Shown here: piece after piece, positions 7,399 to 14,958 of the stretch
How positions within the stretch are numbered: the first letter of the stretch is position 1
How the letters are laid out: every line of letters starts with the position of its first letter
NCBI GenBank assembly: GCA_964550655.1
Contig: CAZKAQ010000048.1
Coordinates: 1 to 24,625 of the forward strand
DNA length: 24,625 bases
From: GCA-1730015 sp964550655
GTDB taxonomy: Bacteria > Pseudomonadota > Gammaproteobacteria > Granulosicoccales > Granulosicoccaceae
Direction of reading: 5' to 3'
Made by a program: the position numbers and the translations under genes
The notes under the pieces: generated by a model
Told to the model about the DNA's origin: nothing
What the model saw: the letters and a program-made list of their open reading frames with translations, nothing else
Databases searched by the model: none

Positions 7399-8704
7399 TA
7401 ACAGCTTGTCGCTTGAAGCGCGCTTTGCAGAAACGATTGCGCGCTTAACGAAGCGTTGCGTATCAGACGACGGCGCAACAGATACACCGCAAGTCAGATT
7501 GCTCATCGCACTTAGCGGTGGTGTTGATTCGGTTGTGTTGCTCTGTCTGGCTGCCGGACTTGAAGCGCAAAAATTCTGTAAGGTAAGAGCGATCTATGTA
7601 GACCACGGTCTGCAGATGCAAAGTGTTGAGTGGGGAGATCACTGTGCCGGCTTGTGTGAATCACTGGGTGTTGGCTTTGAGCGTGTAACGGTTAAGGTTG
7701 ATCTGCAATCGGGTTTAAGTCCGGAAGCTGCCGCTCGTGATGCTCGCTACAGCGCGTTGAAAAATAAGCTCGGTAGCGGTGAGTATCTCTGTACCGCTCA
7801 CCACGCTGACGATCAGGCTGAAACACTTTTACTGCAGTTGTTTCGTGGTGCCGGTATCAATGGCCTTGCTTCAATGCCTGAAGTTCGCAGGTTCGGACCC
7901 GGATATCTGGCACGTCCGTTGTTGCAGAACTCTCAATCTGAAATCATTGAATTTGCCACGCGACAGCAGCTGACCTGGTGTGATGATCCAAGTAACGTTG
8001 ACCCGCGTTATGATCGAAACTATCTGAGGCACGAATTGCTGCCGCTGATGCAAAAACGCTGGCCACGCGCCGCTCTAAATATCTCGCGCAGTGCCGCCCA
8101 CTGTGCCGAAGCACTCACCCTTACCGGTGAACTGGCAGAGCAGGATGCACCAGCGCTCCAGCGTATGGCAAACCGCTTGTCGGTGGCGCGTCTGCAGTCA
8201 CTGGCAGAGGTGCGGCAGAAGAATCTGCTCAGACACTGGATCAGTAGCCAGGGTTTTCAAGTGCCATCGACAGTACAGCTACGGCAGTTGTTGAGTGATC
8301 TGGTTGATGGCAAGACAGATGGCCAGGGCCTGACTGGTTTTGGTAATGCTGATGTCGCCCGATACCAGGATGAACTGTTTATAGCGAAGCGGGGTGCGTT
8401 TGATCCTCTGCCTGACTTCGACTATCAGTGGCAGCAAACTGATGTACCGCTTTTTATCAGTGAGCTTGACTGGCATCTTGATGCCACCGCTCACGCCAGG
8501 CTGAAGCCTTACATTGGTAAGGCACTGCAGGTGCGCAATCGCCGTGGTGGTGAACGATGGCGGCCTGATCCAGCCGGGCAATCGACATCGGTCAAGTCGC
8601 TGTTGCAGCAAAGACGTGTTCCGCCCTGGCTGCGCAGTCGGGTGCTGCTTGTTTTTCACGACGATGTACTTATTGATCTCTGTGGTCCCGACTTTACGCT
8701 CTAG
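7379..8704 (+). CDS. tilS: tRNA(Ile)-lysidine synthetase
   Basis: TilS puts lysine on C34 of the CAU-anticodon isoleucine tRNA, changing it to read AUA; it is essential. The PP-loop ATP motif SGGVDS is at residues 46-51 counting from a GTG start at 7379, followed by 'AIYVDHGLQ' and 'LCTAHHADDQAETLLLQLFRG', the expected PP-loop signatures. A helical middle and the C-terminal TilS substrate domain ('VRNRRGGERWRPDPAG', 'LQQRRVPPWLR') complete the protein. The start is uncertain: GTG at 7379 overlaps accA by 20 bases and gives 441 residues (E. coli 432), while ATG at 7337 would give a 62-base overlap. Neither has a good ribosome binding site, so coupling to accA translation is likely. Confidence 0.93.
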   Translation: MSSKNPDNSLSLEARFAETIARLTKRCVSDDGATDTPQVRLLIALSGGVDSVVLLCLAAGLEAQKFCKVRAIYVDHGLQMQSVEWGDHCAGLCESLGVGFERVTVKVDLQSGLSPEAAARDARYSALKNKLGSGEYLCTAHHADDQAETLLLQLFRGAGINGLASMPEVRRFGPGYLARPLLQNSQSEIIEFATRQQLTWCDDPSNVDPRYDRNYLRHELLPLMQKRWPRAALNISRSAAHCAEALTLTGELAEQDAPALQRMANRLSVARLQSLAEVRQKNLLRHWISSQGFQVPSTVQLRQLLSDLVDGKTDGQGLTGFGNADVARYQDELFIAKRGAFDPLPDFDYQWQQTDVPLFISELDWHLDATAHARLKPYIGKALQVRNRRGGERWRPDPAGQSTSVKSLLQQRRVPPWLRSRVLLVFHDDVLIDLCGPDFTL

Positions 8705-9023
8705 CCTGCATTATTCATGAGGATTCGGCGCGCGCGTCCCGGTTCGGGTTTTGGTTGGTTTTGATGGCTCTCAACGATGCGTCGGACATTACCTCATTCT
8801 GGCGAATTGGTAATAAGTTAATGTTACCGATCAATCCTGCTAATAAGACCGCCAGACGTCAGTTAACACTCAGCCGACAACAGATCTGATCGCCTCGTGA
8901 GGTCGCTTTGTATCAGTTTTGAACACCGTGCAACTGCCTTTGTCATTGTTCGATCAGGGTGCATCTGGTAACCTGCAACCCCATCTTGTGTATCTCTTCC
9001 ACACCTAATTTTAGAGTGAATCA
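8705..9023. other. Intergenic region tilS-pyrG, no gene seen
   Basis: This 319-base gap has no credible coding frame. Near its start CCCG (8738-8741) and CGGG (8745-8748) form a very short hairpin followed by TTTT, at best a weak terminator for tilS. The rest is fairly AT-rich and must hold the pyrG promoter, but I cannot choose a convincing -35/-10 pair. Just before pyrG the sequence GAGTGA serves as a modest ribosome binding site. No attenuator-type C-run like that of Gram-positive pyrG leaders is visible. Confidence 0.5.
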
Positions 9024-10670
9024 ATGACACGATTCATATTCGTGACTGGCGGTGTTGTGTCGTCTCTCGGTAAGGGAATTGCGGCCGCATCATTGGCGGC
9101 GTTGCTTGAGTCACGCGGACTGAGTGTCACTTTGTTGAAGCTCGATCCGTACATTAATGTTGACCCCGGTACCATGAGTCCGTTCCAGCATGGTGAGGTA
9201 TTTGTCACCGATGACGGTGCAGAGACTGATCTCGATCTTGGCCACTACGAGCGTTTTGTTCGCGTACAGATGAGCCAGAAAAACAACTTCACCACCGGTC
9301 GCGTTTATGAGAACGTCATAGCACGCGAACGCCGTGGTGATTATCTCGGTGCGACGGTTCAGGTCATTCCCCATATCACTGATGAGATTATCCGGCTCGT
9401 GCGCGAGGGTGCAGGCGGGGTGGATGTTGCTCTGGTTGAGATTGGCGGTACAGTGGGTGATATTGAATCACTGCCGTTTCTTGAGGCCATCAGACAGCTT
9501 GGTATTGAACAGGGGTCCGAAGGTGCGCTGTTTATTCATCTGACGCTGATACCTTATATTACGACTGCCGGTGAGATGAAAACCAAGCCGACACAACACT
9601 CGGTTAAAGAGCTGCGCTCTATCGGTATTCAGCCGGATATCTTAATGTGCCGCTCTGATCGGGTGTTGCCTCCGAGTGAACGCAAAAAGATTGCCTTGTT
9701 TACCAACGTTGCCGAAGAAGCGGTTATCAGTGCTATTGATGTTGAGTGCATCTACGATATGCCAAGCGTGCTGCACACTCAGGGGCTGGATGAAATTGTA
9801 TTGCGCAAGATGGCAGTTGATGCGCCGCCTGCCAACCTTGCAGAGTGGGACAGAGTGGTCGACGGATTACTTAATCCGGAGCGTGAAGTTGTTGTAGGTA
9901 TGGTTGGCAAGTACACCGGATTAACCGAGTCATACAAATCACTTAATGAAGCTTTGTCACACGCCGGTATCAACAGAAAGACCAAGGTTGTTATCCACTA
10001 CATAGACAGCGAGACCTTGCAGGACGGTGATATGTCGGCACTGGATGATGTCGATGCTATTCTGGTGCCCGGTGGTTTTGGTTCTCGAGGCGTAGAGGGC
10101 AAGATCAAAGCGGTACGTTATGCACGTGAGAATAAAATTCCCTATCTGGGTATCTGTCTTGGTATGCAGGTAGCTGCTATTGAATTCGCACGTAATGTCG
10201 TCGGCATAGAAGAGGCCAACAGCACAGAGTTTGTTGATCAGTGTCCGGAACCTGTTATCGGTTTAATCACTGAATGGCAGCAGCGCGATGGCAAACTTGA
10301 GCAACGTGATTCAAGTACAGATCTCGGTGGCACAATGCGACTTGGCGGTCAGGAATGCTTTTTGACCGGCAACACCATTGCACATTCGCTTTACGGCAAG
10401 GATGTTATCGTTGAGCGGCACCGGCATCGCTATGAATTCAATAACCGCTACCTCGACAAACTGGTTGAACACGGACTCATTGTCTCCGGTCGCTCCGGTG
10501 ATGAAGAACCGCTGGTTGAACTCATTGAGTTGAGTGATCATCCGTGGTTTGTCGGTTGTCAGTACCACCCGGAATACATCTCCAACCCGCGCGATGGCCA
10601 TCCATTGTTTACCGGTTTTATCGACGCAGCACTCGAACATGCCAACAAAACTGCGGGTCTCTCATCATGA
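9024..10670 (+). CDS. pyrG: CTP synthase
   Basis: PyrG makes CTP from UTP, ATP and glutamine, the last step of pyrimidine nucleotide synthesis. It is 548 residues, the standard size. The N-terminal synthetase (amidoligase) domain opens with 'FVTGGVVSSLGKGIAAASL' (P-loop) and contains 'KLDPYINVDPGTMSPFQHGE' and 'EIGGTVGDIESLPF'. The C-terminal class I glutamine amidotransferase domain has 'LVPGGFGSRG', the nucleophile Cys378 in 'YLGICLGMQ', and the catalytic His/Glu in 'QYHPEYISNP'. The stop overlaps the kdsA start by four bases (ATGA), so pyrG-kdsA-eno form one transcription unit, an order common in gammaproteobacteria. Confidence 0.98.
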   Translation: MTRFIFVTGGVVSSLGKGIAAASLAALLESRGLSVTLLKLDPYINVDPGTMSPFQHGEVFVTDDGAETDLDLGHYERFVRVQMSQKNNFTTGRVYENVIARERRGDYLGATVQVIPHITDEIIRLVREGAGGVDVALVEIGGTVGDIESLPFLEAIRQLGIEQGSEGALFIHLTLIPYITTAGEMKTKPTQHSVKELRSIGIQPDILMCRSDRVLPPSERKKIALFTNVAEEAVISAIDVECIYDMPSVLHTQGLDEIVLRKMAVDAPPANLAEWDRVVDGLLNPEREVVVGMVGKYTGLTESYKSLNEALSHAGINRKTKVVIHYIDSETLQDGDMSALDDVDAILVPGGFGSRGVEGKIKAVRYARENKIPYLGICLGMQVAAIEFARNVVGIEEANSTEFVDQCPEPVIGLITEWQQRDGKLEQRDSSTDLGGTMRLGGQECFLTGNTIAHSLYGKDVIVERHRHRYEFNNRYLDKLVEHGLIVSGRSGDEEPLVELIELSDHPWFVGCQYHPEYISNPRDGHPLFTGFIDAALEHANKTAGLSS

Positions 10671-11515
10671 ATCTGTGCGGTTTTGATGCAGGGCTTGAAC
10701 ACCCTTTGTTTCTTATCGCAGGAAACTGCGTGATTGAAAATGAAGAAACAACGTTTAAGACTGCAGAAACGCTGCTCGCGATTGCGCAGAAATACAAGCT
10801 GCCACTGATCTACAAATCATCATTCGATAAAGCCAACAGATCTTCTGTATCGAGCTACCGCGGCCCGGGTATGGAAGCCGGGCTGCGATTGCTTGAAAAA
10901 GTACGCTCTGATTTAAATGTGCCGGTACTGACGGATGTCCATGAAGACACGCCCGTTGACGAAGTCGCATCGGTAGTTGATGTATTACAAACACCGGCTT
11001 TTTTATGCCGGCAAACCAGTTTCATACAACGCGTCTGTGCAGCGGGTAAGCCTGTCAATATCAAGAAGGGTCAGTTTATGGCGCCTGAGGATATGCAGAA
11101 CGTCGTAGCCAAGGCGCATGAAACGGGTAACAAAAGCATTATGCTTTGTGAGCGTGGTGTGAGCTTTGGTTACCGTACGCTGGTATCCGATATGCGTGGT
11201 CTTGCCATTATGCGTGAAACCGGATGTCCGGTGGTATTTGATGCAACGCATTCAGTGCAGCAGCCGGGTGGCCTGGGAAGTGCATCGGGTGGTCAGCGTC
11301 AGTTTGTTCCGGTGCTTGCTCGTGCAGCCGTTGCTGCAGGAGTAGCCGGACTCTTTATGGAAACCCATCCGGATCCTGACAATGCGCTGAGTGATGGTCC
11401 GAATGCGTGGCCGTTGTCTGATATCGAACCACTCATCGCAAGGCTGTTGGAGCTTGATGCAGTTACCAAAGCTCACGCCTTACCGGAAAACCGGTTGCTA
11501 CAGATACCGGCTTAA
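10667..11515 (+). CDS. kdsA: 3-deoxy-D-manno-octulosonate 8-phosphate synthase
   Basis: KdsA condenses phosphoenolpyruvate with arabinose 5-phosphate to Kdo-8-phosphate for the lipopolysaccharide core. The start is the ATG at 10667, which overlaps the pyrG stop; the frame is open upstream but that part is pyrG in another frame. The protein is 282 residues. Family motifs are 'YKSSFDKANRSSVSSYRGPG', 'VLTDVHEDTP', 'ILCERGVSFGYR'-like 'MLCERGVSFGYR', and 'FDATHSVQQPGG'. At the metal site it has Cys21 ('IAGNCVIENEE') where E. coli has Asn26, and 'ETHPDPDNALSDGP' near the end; this pattern is that of the metal-dependent class. It sits between pyrG and eno as expected. Confidence 0.96.
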   Translation: MNLCGFDAGLEHPLFLIAGNCVIENEETTFKTAETLLAIAQKYKLPLIYKSSFDKANRSSVSSYRGPGMEAGLRLLEKVRSDLNVPVLTDVHEDTPVDEVASVVDVLQTPAFLCRQTSFIQRVCAAGKPVNIKKGQFMAPEDMQNVVAKAHETGNKSIMLCERGVSFGYRTLVSDMRGLAIMRETGCPVVFDATHSVQQPGGLGSASGGQRQFVPVLARAAVAAGVAGLFMETHPDPDNALSDGPNAWPLSDIEPLIARLLELDAVTKAHALPENRLLQIPA

Positions 11516-11541
11516 CGCTTAACGAATTCAACGGAGTAAAA

Positions 11542-12822
11542 ATGTCTGCTATAACAAAAATACACGCCCGTCAGATTATCGATTCCCGTGGTAACCCCAC
11601 GCTTGAAGCAGAGGTCACACTCGCCACCGGTGAGACCGGAAGAGCAGCTGTACCGTCAGGTGCTTCAACCGGTGAGAGGGAGGCACTGGAACTGCGAGAC
11701 GGTGATAAATCACGTTATCTCGGTAAAGGTGTGACCAAAGCCGTAGCTCACGTCAATGGTGAAATCGCAGATGCGGTTAAAGGCATGGATGTCACCGCAC
11801 AGGAAGACATTGATGAGACCATGTTGAAGCTTGATGGCACAGAAAATAAGGATCGACTCGGAGCCAATGCCTTGTTGGCAGTTTCTATGGCCTGCGCGCA
11901 AACGGCAGCCATCTCTAAAAAGCAGATGTTGTTTGAATATCTGGGTGGTGACCAGGCTGTCACTCTACCGGTGCCGATGATGAATATTATCAATGGCGGT
12001 TCGCATGCAGATAACAGTGTCGATCTGCAGGAATTCATGATTATGCCTGTCGGTGCAGAATCTTTTTCCGAGGCACTGCGCTATGGTGCTGAAATTTTTC
12101 ACACCCTGAAAAAAGTTTTATCCTCCGTGGGCATGAACACCGCAGTCGGTGATGAAGGTGGCTTCGCGCCTGATCTGCCATCCAATGAGGCTGCGATTGA
12201 AGCAATACTTGAAGCGATAGAGACAGCCGGTTATAGCGCGGGTAAAGATATTTTTCTTGCACTCGATGCTGCAAGCTCGGAGTTCTATGAAAACGGCGTG
12301 TACAATCTCGCCTCTGAAAATCGCAAGTTTAACAGTCAGGAGTTCACTGAATATTTAGCCGATTGGGTTGATCGTTACCCCATCATCTCTATTGAAGACG
12401 GTATGGATGAAAACGACTGGGATGGCTGGAAACTTCTGACCGAAAAAACCGGTGATAAAGTGCAACTGGTCGGTGATGATCTATTTGTCACCAATCCAAA
12501 GATTCTTGCGCATGGCATAGAGCGCTCTATTGCCAACTCGATCCTTATTAAAGTTAATCAGATTGGCACATTGACTGAAACCCTGCGCACTATTGATATG
12601 GCACACAAAGCAGGCTACACAACGGTTACCTCACACCGTTCCGGTGAAACCGAGGACACCACTATTGCCGACCTCTCTGTTGCCACCAACTCGGGCCAGA
12701 TCAAGACCGGCTCATTGTCCCGTTCCGATAGAATTGCCAAATACAATCAGCTCCTGCGCATAGAGGAAAGGCTCGGTAGCCGTGCAGTGTATGCAGGCAA
12801 CACGTTAACGCAGGCAGAGTAG
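11542..12822 (+). CDS. eno: Enolase
   Basis: Enolase interconverts 2-phosphoglycerate and phosphoenolpyruvate in glycolysis; in gammaproteobacteria it also binds RNase E in the degradosome. It has 426 residues with a good ribosome binding site (GGAG). Visible signatures are 'ARQIIDSRGNPTLEAEV', 'VPSGASTGEREALELRDGD', 'NGGSHADNSVDLQEFMIMP', 'SIEDGMDENDWDGW', the metal-binding 'VGDDLFVTN', catalytic Lys337 in 'ILIKVNQIGTLTET', and 'TSHRSGETEDTTIADL'. It is 26 bases after kdsA and 29 bases before ftsB, so it is very likely in the same operon. Nothing appears unusual. Confidence 0.98.
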   Translation: MSAITKIHARQIIDSRGNPTLEAEVTLATGETGRAAVPSGASTGEREALELRDGDKSRYLGKGVTKAVAHVNGEIADAVKGMDVTAQEDIDETMLKLDGTENKDRLGANALLAVSMACAQTAAISKKQMLFEYLGGDQAVTLPVPMMNIINGGSHADNSVDLQEFMIMPVGAESFSEALRYGAEIFHTLKKVLSSVGMNTAVGDEGGFAPDLPSNEAAIEAILEAIETAGYSAGKDIFLALDAASSEFYENGVYNLASENRKFNSQEFTEYLADWVDRYPIISIEDGMDENDWDGWKLLTEKTGDKVQLVGDDLFVTNPKILAHGIERSIANSILIKVNQIGTLTETLRTIDMAHKAGYTTVTSHRSGETEDTTIADLSVATNSGQIKTGSLSRSDRIAKYNQLLRIEERLGSRAVYAGNTLTQAE

Positions 12823-12851
12823 CTGTTTGTCAGCGTACGGGTGCGGCTAAG

Positions 12852-13211
12852 TTGAAAATACTGATCGCTATATTGTCTGTGATGTTTGTGCTGTTGCAGT
12901 GGCGTCTCTGGGTGGGCGACGGCGGTGTGCACGAAGTAAAACGCCACCAGGCAGAAGTCAGTCGTCTGTCAAAGCAACTGGAAGAGCAAATGGATATCAA
13001 CGACGCCTTACGCGCCGAGGTAAAAGATTTACAGGAAGGCCTGGGTGAAATAGAAGAGCGTGCCCGGGGTGAGCTCGGCATGATCGGTGAGGGTGAGACC
13101 TTTTATCAGTTTGTTGGCGAAAAGCCTGAGGCAGCCCCCGGCGGTGATAACCTCGCCACTATAGCGACCGAAGAGCCAGACGAAGTTGCACGTCAGACAG
13201 AGCCCCAGTGA
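12852..13211 (+). CDS. ftsB: Cell division protein FtsB
   Basis: FtsB is a bitopic divisome protein that forms a complex with FtsL and FtsQ and helps activate septal peptidoglycan synthesis. The frame has no ATG; the start is taken as the TTG at 12852, just before the hydrophobic segment. Residues 2-17 form the membrane span, and 'LLQWRLWVGDGGVHEV' is the typical FtsB junction. A coiled coil follows (about 29-65), then 'IEERARGELGMIGEGETFYQ', the conserved FtsQ/L-contact region. The acidic, low-complexity tail (about 90-119) is longer than in E. coli (103 residues in total). Its stop codon lies inside the first unit of a 15-bp tandem repeat. Confidence 0.93.
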   Translation: MKILIAILSVMFVLLQWRLWVGDGGVHEVKRHQAEVSRLSKQLEEQMDINDALRAEVKDLQEGLGEIEERARGELGMIGEGETFYQFVGEKPEAAPGGDNLATIATEEPDEVARQTEPQ

Positions 13212-13250
13212 TGGGCTGGTCAGTGAAGGGCTGGTCAGTGACAGGCTGGT
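13206..13250 (+). repeat. Three tandem 15-bp units across the ftsB stop
   Basis: Three adjacent 15-base units (13206-13220, 13221-13235, 13236-13250) read CAGTGANNGGCTGGT and differ only at positions 7-8 (TG, AG, CA). The ftsB stop (TGA) is in the first unit, and because each unit is five codons long every copy carries an in-frame TGA. The repeat fills most of the ftsB-ispD gap. Confidence 0.9.
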
Positions 13251-13268
13251 GGAGAGACCGGTACCGAC

Positions 13269-13982
13269 ATGGAACCACCTGATTATCATGCAGTAGTACC
13301 CGCAGCGGGTGCGGGTTCACGGATGAACAGTGATACGCCGAAGCAGTATATCGACATCAATGGTGATCCTATGCTTCTTCACACTGTAGAAAAACTTTTA
13401 CAGGTTAAATCACTACGGTCCATTGTTTTGGTGCTCGATAAAGTCACCTTTGATGATCCGCCGCTGAAATTTTATCATCACAAAATCAGTACCTGTGTCG
13501 GTGGCAGCAGTCGCGCCGAGTCTGTACAAAAGGGCTTGCAGCATCTTGCAGCCAGTGTCGATCCTGCCAGTTGGGCGTTGGTGCATGATGCAGCGAGACC
13601 GTGCGTCAGGGTCGAAGATATCAATCGACTTATCAGTCAGACGGCAGGCGGTGAAGGCGGCTTGTTGGCCATGCCGGTCGTAGATACCCTTAAAAAAGCT
13701 GATTCGAGTCTAAAGGTTTTGGAAACCGTTGATCGTACGCATTTATGGCGTGCTGCGACGCCTCAATTGTTTCCTTATCATCTTTTGTTACAGGCACTCA
13801 GCAGTGCACTGGAAGAAGGTGTAGATATCACTGATGAGGCCTCTGCTATGCAACGCGCCGGCTACACCCCCGAACTGGTAGAGTGCAGTGCAGATAATAT
13901 CAAAGTGACTTCAGCCACTGATATTGCATTAGCCGAGCACTATCTGGCAGTTCAAAAGGCAGAGAAAACACATGCTCACTAG
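13269..13982 (+). CDS. ispD: 2-C-methyl-D-erythritol 4-phosphate cytidylyltransferase
   Basis: IspD joins CTP to methylerythritol 4-phosphate in the non-mevalonate isoprenoid pathway. It has 237 residues with the nucleotidyltransferase opening 'AVVPAAGAGSRMNSDTPKQY' (glycine-rich CTP-binding loop with Arg18 and Lys25), 'CVGGSSRAESVQKGL', 'ALVHDAARPCV' (metal-binding Asp) and 'ETVDRTHLWRAATPQLF', plus the late 'DITDEASAMQRAGY' motif. The start ATG lies 57 bases after ftsB with a GGAGAGA upstream. It lies immediately before ispF, six bases apart or 15 to the preferred ATG, as in most gammaproteobacteria, so the two sequential-pathway enzymes are co-expressed. Confidence 0.97.
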   Translation: MEPPDYHAVVPAAGAGSRMNSDTPKQYIDINGDPMLLHTVEKLLQVKSLRSIVLVLDKVTFDDPPLKFYHHKISTCVGGSSRAESVQKGLQHLAASVDPASWALVHDAARPCVRVEDINRLISQTAGGEGGLLAMPVVDTLKKADSSLKVLETVDRTHLWRAATPQLFPYHLLLQALSSALEEGVDITDEASAMQRAGYTPELVECSADNIKVTSATDIALAEHYLAVQKAEKTHAH

Positions 13983-13997
13983 CCCTGGATGTACGTA

Positions 13998-14486
13998 ATG
14001 CGAATAGGTCATGGTTACGACGTGCATGCTTTCTGTGAAGGCAACCATATTATGTTGTGTGGTGTAAAAGTACCGCATAACAAAGGGTTTAAAGCCCACA
14101 GTGATGGTGATGTTGCACTGCATGCACTTACAGATGCAATCCTCGGTGCCTGTGCACTGGGCGATATAGGTCGCCATTTCCCCGATACAGATGCCGCCTA
14201 CAAAGGAATAGACAGCCGCGTGTTATTGCGTCGGGTGATTGATCTGGTCTCTGAAAAAGGCTTTCGGGTAAACAACGTCGATATAACCATAGTTGCCGAA
14301 AAACCCAAACTCGCAGATTTTGTCGATACTATGTGTGAGACTGTCGCTAGTGATCTTGCCATAGACAGAGATCGGGTTAACGTTAAAGCCACCACGAGTG
14401 AAAAACTCGGCTTTACCGGTCAGGAACAAGGCATAGCAGCCCATGCTGTTGTAACAGTGCAGGAAGTGCAGTCAGATAACAGGTAG
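13998..14486 (+). CDS. ispF: 2-C-methyl-D-erythritol 2,4-cyclodiphosphate synthase
   Basis: IspF closes the cyclic diphosphate in the methylerythritol-phosphate pathway, working as a trimer with zinc. The ATG at 13998 is preferred, giving 162 residues starting 'MRIGHGYDVHAF', the normal family start, with GGATG as a ribosome binding site; an ATG nine bases earlier is also possible. Metal ligands are in 'GYDVH' (Asp8, His10) and in 'AHSDGDVALHALTDAILGA' (His). 'GDIGRHFPDTDAAYKGIDS' and 'KATTSEKLGFTGQEQGIAAH' complete the family pattern. It ends the housekeeping block; the truD/surE/pcm genes that often follow are absent here. Confidence 0.97.
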   Translation: MRIGHGYDVHAFCEGNHIMLCGVKVPHNKGFKAHSDGDVALHALTDAILGACALGDIGRHFPDTDAAYKGIDSRVLLRRVIDLVSEKGFRVNNVDITIVAEKPKLADFVDTMCETVASDLAIDRDRVNVKATTSEKLGFTGQEQGIAAHAVVTVQEVQSDNR

Positions 14487-14538
14487 GGTAGATAAGCGGA
14501 AAGCGCATCCACCATTTTTATATGTTGTTACATTTAAA

Positions 14539-14554
14539 CCCCCATAAGCGGGAG
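14539..14554 (-). terminator. Weak terminator-like hairpin at the end of the minus-strand unit
   Basis: CCCCC (14539-14543) can pair with GGGAG (14550-14554) around ATAAGC, including one G-T pair. Read on the minus strand it is followed by TTTAAA. It lies about 50 bases beyond the stop of the 96-residue membrane protein gene and could end the whole minus-strand unit. The stem is short and the T-run poor. Confidence 0.3.
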
Positions 14555-14606
14555 GAGTGTAATTGAACCTTATCTTTCTACTTGTCAGTGGTGACGTGGA
14601 CAGCAA

Positions 14607-14897
14607 CTAACCTGTAAGCAACGGGGTGATTATCGAGCCCAACATTCCAATGCCCATAATCAACACAATAGCTTTGAGCACCAAGGGTCGAATGGACCTG
14701 GGTGGTTCTATAAATTGTCCATCTATTATTGCATTCGAAACGCACTCTGAGTTGCAGATTTGGCATCGCGGTCGGTAGAACGGTATGGCAAGGAGGCTGA
14801 TTCCCGCAGTGAGCAGAGCTAAAATCAAGGTTCCGATTCCTATGCTCCGTCTCGCGTCAACGTTCCTTTCGCAGAGGAGGCAATAATGTATCGCCAT
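14607..14897 (-). CDS. Small membrane protein with zinc-ribbon-like Cys pairs, 96 aa
   Basis: I do not recognise the exact family. The ATG at 14897 is chosen because GGAA lies about eight bases upstream; the frame extends four codons further only to a TTG. The protein starts 'MAIHYCLLCERNVDARR' with a CxxC pair, has a hydrophobic segment (about residues 19-40), then 'RPRCQICNSECV' with a second CxxC, and a second hydrophobic segment near the C-terminus (about 73-94). Two CxxC pairs flanking a membrane segment suggest a zinc ribbon split by a membrane hairpin, as seen in several small prokaryotic membrane proteins. It begins 61 bases after the metallopeptidase-like gene on the same strand, so it may be the last gene of that operon. 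Confidence 0.65.
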   Translation of the reverse strand: MAIHYCLLCERNVDARRSIGIGTLILALLTAGISLLAIPFYRPRCQICNSECVSNAIIDGQFIEPPRSIRPLVLKAIVLIMGIGMLGSIITPLLTG

Positions 14898-14958
14898 ATA
14901 AAATTCCAATATTCGGCTTTAAATTCGCTCAGTAGCGGTCCGCAGATACGACGCCTGT

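Noticed and set aside
8871..8915. Palindromic operator near CGCCTCGTGAGGTCGC before pyrG
   Set aside because: The arms are imperfect and the central CCTC/GAGG is only four base pairs with a two-base loop, so it is within chance expectation.
14563..14610. Leader-peptide-like 15-codon frame with a strong GGAGGAG before a TTG
   Set aside because: The ribosome-binding sequence is good, but the frame is very short, lies antisense to the downstream end of a minus-strand gene, and no regulated plus-strand gene follows.
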